Positions 58,730 to 64,000 of a stretch of DNA of 64,000 bases are shown piece after piece. The position numbers and the translations under genes were made by a program. A model generated the notes under the pieces. That model was not told the origin of the DNA. It did no database searches and saw only the letters and a list, made by a program, of their open reading frames with translations. This DNA comes from Heliocidaris tuberculata. Lineage: Eukaryota > Echinodermata > Echinoidea > Camarodonta > Echinometridae. Within the stretch, counting starts at the first letter, position 1. The number at the start of each line of letters is the position of its first letter. Location of the stretch: positions 20,823,917 through 20,887,916 of the forward strand of contig CM046832.1 of NCBI GenBank assembly GCA_025618425.1, in the 5' to 3' direction.

Positions 58730-59449
58730 AAGACGGTAAGTATTATATACGTCCTGGTGCATGTAATATGTATATCTATATCGTGGGCGTTGAATGATTA
58801 AAAATACCCGAAGCGGAAAATTACTGTTTTATCCATATGGTATACTTTAGGGGTAGCCAGTACCATGTATAAAAAGCATCTCCATTATCGTAGGACTATA
58901 TATTTTACATCATGTAAAAATACCACCCGAAACATGCGAATATAATTAGTATAATTAATAGAGAATAAGTGAGTTCAGTGAAAGATAAGAATATAAAGTA
59001 TTGAATAAAGTTGTTTGTCCGTTTCCTCTTAATCTAAACTGTACGACTGTACCGTATACTACACGTTTCCCTACTAGTATAGCTGTTCACTTCTTTATTA
59101 TTTTCCCACTTTCTGTGTTCTTTGTGGCGGTTTATACGTGGCGTTTTCATGCATAGGATTAGGACCTATATGTTTACTCATTTAAGGGCCTATGCATGAA
59201 TGGATACTTCACATTTACCTCAGGAAAAAAAAATGAAAATGCTGCTCCGTGACCATATAAGTAAAGGAGTTGCCACCATTCAATGACGTAATATTTGCTT
59301 CCGATTGCCCCCTCCCCCATCATGAAATGGACCGACGCCCCTGCTTATAAGATAAAGTGTATCTTTATCATAATTGATTTGATTCTATCTTGACTGCTTA
59401 GAAAGCTAATATAAATTATGTGTAGAGGGAGACCTACGCTACGGCTGCA
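58730..59449. other. no gene seen
   Basis: AT-rich sequence with no supported feature. Confidence 0.5.
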
Positions 59450-59571
59450 AGACCTATACAATGAACTTGGTAATGAGGATTATGCCTTTTCAAAGGGCAC
59501 TAGCGAATTGACTTGGTTCCCAATCCGGGACCTTCTGGTTACGAGACCTCTGCTCTATCACTGATCCATCA
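59450..59571 (-). mobile_element. tRNA-Thr-like SINE fragment, copy 2
   Basis: On the minus strand the head reads GGATCAGTGATAGAGCAG (A-box-like), then GGTCTCGTAACCAG with a Thr CGT-type anticodon loop CTCGTAA, then GGATTGGGAACC in place of a B box. The tail CATAATCCTCATTACCAAG matches copy 1 at 21660-21790. Confidence 0.55.
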
Positions 59572-59686
59572 AGCATCATGGATACAATGCCCTTATTTCG
59601 AATTTATGATTTTTGAGTGCTCACATTATTATAAATTTGGTGTCTATTTTTACTCTGATTTGACTATATACAAGACTACTTATATC

Positions 59687-59954
59687 CAGGGGCGGCGCTA
59701 CAGGGGGGGCAGAGGGGGCGACCGCCCCCCCCCCCTATGATTTTTCAAGTAGTGAAAAAAGAAAAAAAGAAGAAGAAAAAAGAAAAGGAGGAAGAAAAGG
59801 GAAGAAAAGGGAAGAAAGAAGAAAGTGGAGTATTAAAAAGAGAGGTCTTAAACATATAACTCTATATTACCCCTGTTATTTAATGGAGAAAAAATATGAC
59901 GTCATCTTTCGGTCGTCTTGCCCCTCCTATCAAAATACCCTGGCGCCGCCCCTG
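59687..59954. mobile_element. hAT-type MITE with perfect ends
   Basis: CAGGGGCGGCGCTA at the left and TGGCGCCGCCCCTG at the right, flanked by the exact 8-bp duplication CTTATATC at 59679-59686 and 59955-59962. The 268-bp body has a purine-rich AAGAAGAAAA stretch and differs from the 22563-type family apart from the terminal bases. Confidence 0.93.
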
Positions 59955-59962
59955 CTTATATC

Positions 59963-60289
59963 TGGGCTGGACATAATGATGACAAGCAATGGTGATGAGG
60001 TTTATTCACGGATTCAAAACCAAGCTTCAAAGTTGTTATGATACCCATAAATATCATTAAAAATACTGGCTCGGTATTACATTTTATTTTTCTTTCCCAG
60101 GGTAGCTAGCTCCTCTTTGAAAGAAAATGGACTTTCGAGTTCTCGAAATACGGATGCGGTTTTCAGGGCTTTTCTCGGTTTTGGTTTCAAACTGATAAGA
60201 TCCGGTTCTGAAGACCTGATATTAAATCGAAAATAGTGCACATGGTCACTCATTGATAGAAATATTGATATGAAAGTCACAAGTGTTAT
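59963..60289. other. no gene seen
   Basis: A 114-codon frame on the minus strand (60077-60421) runs into the tandem duplication and has no recognisable domain. Confidence 0.4.
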
Positions 60290-60955
60290 GAGGACCTTGG
60301 AGGAAATATTACACGCAACATTCAAGGGAAAAAATAAGGGCCATTGACAAAGTGAACCACAGAGGTTTAAATGGGAAAACCCCCCTTCTTGACCTGGGAT
60401 ATTATCAACAAAAAAACACACTGTACCATTTTTTTAGCCATTGATCGTTATATTCAAGTATTGATTCGAAGAATACCCGCAATCTTCCTCCTTTATCATT
60501 TCAACCCCCCCCCCCCCCCCCCCTCTATCTCTCCTCTCCTTGTATCGTTTTTGTTGCTTTTGGGTTTTTTATTCGTTTATGAGGACATTAAGACGAGTTT
60601 TAGGGATATGTTACTCGCAACATACAAGGAAACAAATAAGGCCCATTGACAAAGTAAACCACAGGGGTTTAAATGGGAAAACCCCCTTTTTGACCAGGGA
60701 TATTGTCTGTCAAAAAATAATACACTGTACCACATAATAACATTGATAGTTTAAAGTATTTATTTGAAGAATACTTGTAGTGTTCATCTTATTAATTTCA
60801 ACACAAGCGGCACCCCCCCAAAAAAAGGGCACGCCCCCAAAACACCAACAAAACACACACTCTCCCTCTCTTTCCTCTTTCCTCTCATGATAAAGTTTTA
60901 ATATTATTAGTCATCTCTCTCCTTTTATATCGTTGTTTTTTCTTATCTTTCGAAT
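60290..60955 (+). repeat. two-copy tandem duplication, period ~302 bp
   Basis: CCATTGACAAAGTGAACCAC at 60341 recurs as CCATTGACAAAGTAAACCAC at 60643, with matching flanks (GGTTTAAATGGGAAAACC; TATT-GAAGAATAC; ATTTCAAC then C-rich then TC-rich). The first unit contains a C run at about 60507-60523. Confidence 0.8.
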
Positions 60956-61188
60956 ATTAATGTGCTTCAGTCTAAGTAGGTCAGTTGTCCAGTTTGCAGT
61001 TTCGCCATAGTCATAGACTTTATAATTTGGTACTTGTTTATGTTATCTCGTCTTTCTTTAACTACTTTTTTTTTTAAATCATGTTAAATTACATTCAATA
61101 TCATCTCTTTCTTACGTTACCACTTACATGTACTTATACTAAAAATGATCCAACACACAAGTTCATTATGTTTGTGAATGAGGACATT

Positions 61189-61194
61189 TTTATT
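61189..61194 (-). terminator. candidate polyadenylation signal AATAAA
   Basis: AATAAA on the minus strand about 490 bases past the stop codon of the MADF gene. A position-only argument; no cleavage site can be seen. Confidence 0.3.
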
Positions 61195-61686
61195 GGGGAC
61201 TACAAGTTAAACCATACCACTGACTTACTTTATAACACCACATTTGACTTTGACTTCAACACTACATCATATCTTCACATATAGTCATGTATATATTTTG
61301 ATGTGTACTTATGTTTCACGTGTCAATTAACACAATCATGTAAAAAGCAAATTCACATGAGAATTATCTATTCATGAAACATAAAAGGAGAAAACAGTTG
61401 CCAATAAAATAGAAATTGTTGCTGGAATTTCTTTTTTTAGAAAATGGCGCAACGTCTAAACAAACAAAGTACATTTAGGATGAACAAACACTAATGTGAA
61501 AGTATAACAATACAAAATGTATTTCTTTGTCCGCTGTCATCTTAGTTTACACAGAAATACATACACATGGATAAATGAACAGAAATTCGCATCCAATTCC
61601 GCAAAGTGCGATTCACTGAAAACAAAAGAGGTTCAGGTCCTACAGGAGACGAACTTGTGCAGAGTTTCTGTTTCGTTGTTGTAATC

Positions 61687-63849
61687 TCACGATTGTTCCT
61701 CGTCAAACATGGCTTGTACCAGCTGCTGCATGAGATTGATCTTCAATTGTTCCTTCTTGCGTCCTTCTTGAATTTTGGACAACTGACTGGTGACCAGTCT
61801 GCCGAAGATGGTGTCATTGCTCTCCATCAAGGGTTGTCCTGATGAGGAGGGTGATGGTAGCAGATTAGACACTGACTGGTAAGGTTGGGAGGTTGATGAC
61901 ATCGCTGCTTTAGCTGTTGCGGGTGATGGGGATTTGGGCCTCGCATGTTGCTGTTGAAGTTGAGACTGGCTCTGTTTCCTCTGCAGTTGCATTTGCAAAC
62001 CTCGTGATGGTACCGATGTTGACGTTGATGCAGGTTGTGACAGGTTTGACAATTGTCGCGATTGTTGCTGGTTTGACTGCTGCCGTGGCCCCCGTGTAGA
62101 TGAAGGTGTTGATGTCGCCTCTCTTGGTTGTTGCTGTGAGGCTAAACTTCGTACGTGTGAAATGTTTATTTGGCTGCTTTGTGGTCCTCGAGATCCTACA
62201 GATGGTGCTGTAGAAGGCACAGATGATTGTTTCGACGTATCCGCAAGTGGTGCTGATAATGTTGCTGCAGCCACTCTAGTGAAGCTGTTTCGTTGCCTCA
62301 TGTCCCCATTGTTCAACATCTGACGCTTTCTTCTGAAAGGTACATGTAGCGGTATGCTGTCGTGGTTCCCCAGTCGGTCAGGTGTATTCCTGCTAGCTAG
62401 TCGTGACTGTTGGTTGAATGATTCAAGAACATAGTAACGGTCATCAGATAGAATGAAGCAATGTCACAAACAAGCATAGATTCTATTTCCGTTTTAAAAG
62501 ACAACCTTAATATCTTGATTTTCAACTGATCATTCATTTTGATGCATAAACTGACATAAACTGACTCTTAATACCCCTACAATAATAGGATAGGATAGAA
62601 ATACTGTACCAGCAAAAATTGATTAGAATTTATGTTGTACACTCAACACTGCACATAGTTACATTAATATATTATGATGTATTATGATATTACTTTATAT
62701 ATATATATATATATATATATGAAAATTCTTGGATAATATCCGTTGACCTTACCCATTTGTTTGTGATGTGTAATTTTGCGGGTTGCCGCTTATGGACAGT
62801 TCTTCGAAGGAAAGAATCGAGCTGATCGAAGTAGGGCCACTTGGAACGATAGCTTGGACTTCTCTTCTGCTTGATGATCTCTTTGGTATAGTAGGTTCGA
62901 AGGTTGTTGTATTTCTTGATGACGTCTTCGGCTAAGATAGAGTTTTGAGAGAGGAACGTGGAAAAGAGCAAGTTTGAATGTAGACTTGTGGGTGTGGTCA
63001 AGTGATATGTTAATGGAAACTAAAATTGAGAGCAGATTAGCTCGACATGTAAACGAATAAAAGACTGTTAGAAAACAACGTAATATAACTCCCCGTAAGA
63101 TAACCTCTGTCAATCACTCAAAACGGTGGTCTTTAACCCCCCCCCCCCCCCCATCCCTCCCAATCGGCGGCAGCCGTTTGCATGCATTCACCCTCATTGT
63201 GTGTCGCTGCTCACTGGACAAATGAAAAATATGGATGCCCTATTGTTGGGACACACAGTGGTATAGACTCGGGTAAATTAAGTGATGGCGTCCATTTTAA
63301 GGCTATATTTTTCAAGACGCAAATCAAATTTTCATTATGGATTAATGAATTAACCACCGCCCCCCCCCCCCCAAAAAAAAAAAAAAAAAATCATAATAAG
63401 ATAATGTTTTGTCGATACTTAATTCGATATCTGAAAAATGCTTAACTTCGAGTTATTAGACAGTGGAAGAACTTACTAGACCACCCTAGCTCTTCAGCAA
63501 TCCTGCGAAAGCTCCTTTTTCTCAGAAGTTTCTCTCTGTACGCCGCGTGGGTTATGTCCCAGATTTCTGGCTGACTCCTGACCATCTCAATCAGACTCAA
63601 CACGATCTCTCTTTCAGGTTTCCCCATATTTCCATCTCGATCTCCCCTATCAAGAACAATCATTGTACTACTACCAGGCACTGCTTCTTGATCGTCAAGC
63701 ATATATACTCCATTGCTTTCCGTGTCTGGTTCGTTCTCACCCGACATGTACATACCCGCTGCATTCGCCACAGACTCTGCGTCGACTGAAGAAATAATTT
63801 CGACACATTCCTCCTTAATATCCTCATCAGCATGACCAGACGACTCCAT
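61687..63849 (-). CDS. MADF-domain protein with BESS-like C-terminus (three exons)
   Basis: Coding exons 63849-63477, 62931-62753 and 62406-61687 join in phase (introns phase 1 and 0, GTAAGT and GTAAGG donors, TATCTTAG and CCAACAG acceptors) to give a predicted 423 residues. The ATG at 63849 has an in-frame TAA nine bases upstream and an AAAATGG context. Residues 1-79 are acidic and disordered-looking. A MADF (Adf-1-type Myb/SANT-like DNA-binding) domain spans ~80-166: EIVLSLIEMV, PEIWD, FRRIAEELGW, IKKYNNLR, then SKWPYFDQLDSFL. Residues ~185-375 are rich in Ser, Gln and Pro. The end, ~377-423 (NDTIFGRLVTSQLSK...LMQQLVQAMFDEE), resembles a BESS interaction motif. By family it should act in the nucleus as a transcription factor or chromatin cofactor; targets are unknown. 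Similar domains occur in Harbinger transposon accessory proteins, but the introns favour a host gene. Confidence 0.85.
62407..62752 (-). other. intron 2 of the MADF gene
   Basis: 346 bases, donor GTAAGG, acceptor ...ATTCAACCAACAG. Contains an (AT)n microsatellite at about 62695-62720 just inside the donor end. An open frame crossing the donor into this microsatellite is not real coding sequence. Confidence 0.75.
62932..63476 (-). other. intron 1 of the MADF gene
   Basis: 545 bases, donor GTAAGT, acceptor ...AAAACTCTATCTTAG. Splits the MADF domain after GWS. Contains two homopolymer tracts, C at ~63138-63152 and C then A at ~63359-63390. Confidence 0.8.
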
Positions 63850-64000
63850 TTTAGTTACTGGAAATCTACTACACAGTTATCTTGATCTCTTTAAGGTGAA
63901 AATCTGATCTAATTTCGATTCAGTTTGGTTGTTGTAGGCCGAAATGAAGTTACGAATGCAGAAGGCATAAAAGTCTGCAGACTATTCTAAAACGCATGTG
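63850..64000 (-). promoter_or_regulatory. 5' flank / 5' UTR of the MADF gene
   Basis: The 150 bases upstream of the start codon. No clear TATA box or initiator can be assigned. The region is not notably CpG-rich. The transcription start may lie outside the window. Confidence 0.3.

Noticed and set aside
62690..62752. Coding sequence continuing past GTAAGG into Tyr-Ile repeats
   Set aside because: The Tyr-Ile run is the (AT)n microsatellite of intron 2; the phase-0 donor fits the next exon.

Overview
This is a eukaryotic, animal-type genomic window: AT-rich, with spliced coding sequence, long simple repeats, and many short non-autonomous DNA transposons. The L2/CR1-type retrotransposon with an (ATT)n tail, the TTAGGG-type telomere motif, the tRNA-derived SINE pieces and the mix of inverted-repeat elements suggest a marine invertebrate. 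An echinoderm such as a sea urchin is my best guess, but this is inference and the sequence does not prove it.

The only host gene I can reconstruct with confidence is at the right end on the minus strand (63849 down to 61687). It has three exons with consistent splice phases and encodes a predicted 423-residue MADF-domain protein with a BESS-like C-terminus, probably a sequence-specific transcription factor. Two other short open stretches, each directly behind a plausible splice acceptor (4246-4461 and 39153-39314, both +), may be terminal exons of unrecognised genes. Both remain tentative. At the left end, a 5'-truncated L2/CR1-clade retrotransposon (1568-4155) keeps an uninterrupted 784-codon frame with the end of the endonuclease and a complete reverse transcriptase.

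Most of the other structure is a dense collection of short inverted-repeat elements, many with visible target-site duplications. Two TTAA-inserting families share TTAAAGG-type ends: one with long foldback arms (414-1170, 45389-45942, 48923-49510) and one about 390 bp long (six clear copies). There are hAT-type MITEs with 8-bp duplications (22563-22720, 59687-59954; related copies at 31607 and 56126). A pair of foldback elements built from nested copies of a short motif also has 8-bp duplications (26027-26290, 33839-34086). A 220-bp element with a 9-bp duplication carries telomere-like TTAGGG repeats inside it (51962-52181). There is a ~920-bp near-palindrome (57809-58729), a three-level nest of elements (48712-49579), and several singletons including a CpG-rich 754-bp one.

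Simple repeats include a ~720-bp TTC array (53485-54206) with a 221-bp higher-order period, several C-run plus (TC)n tracts, (AT)n runs and purine tracts. The remaining stretches are AT-rich sequence in which I see no gene. No tRNA, rRNA, CRISPR or prokaryotic operon structure is present.
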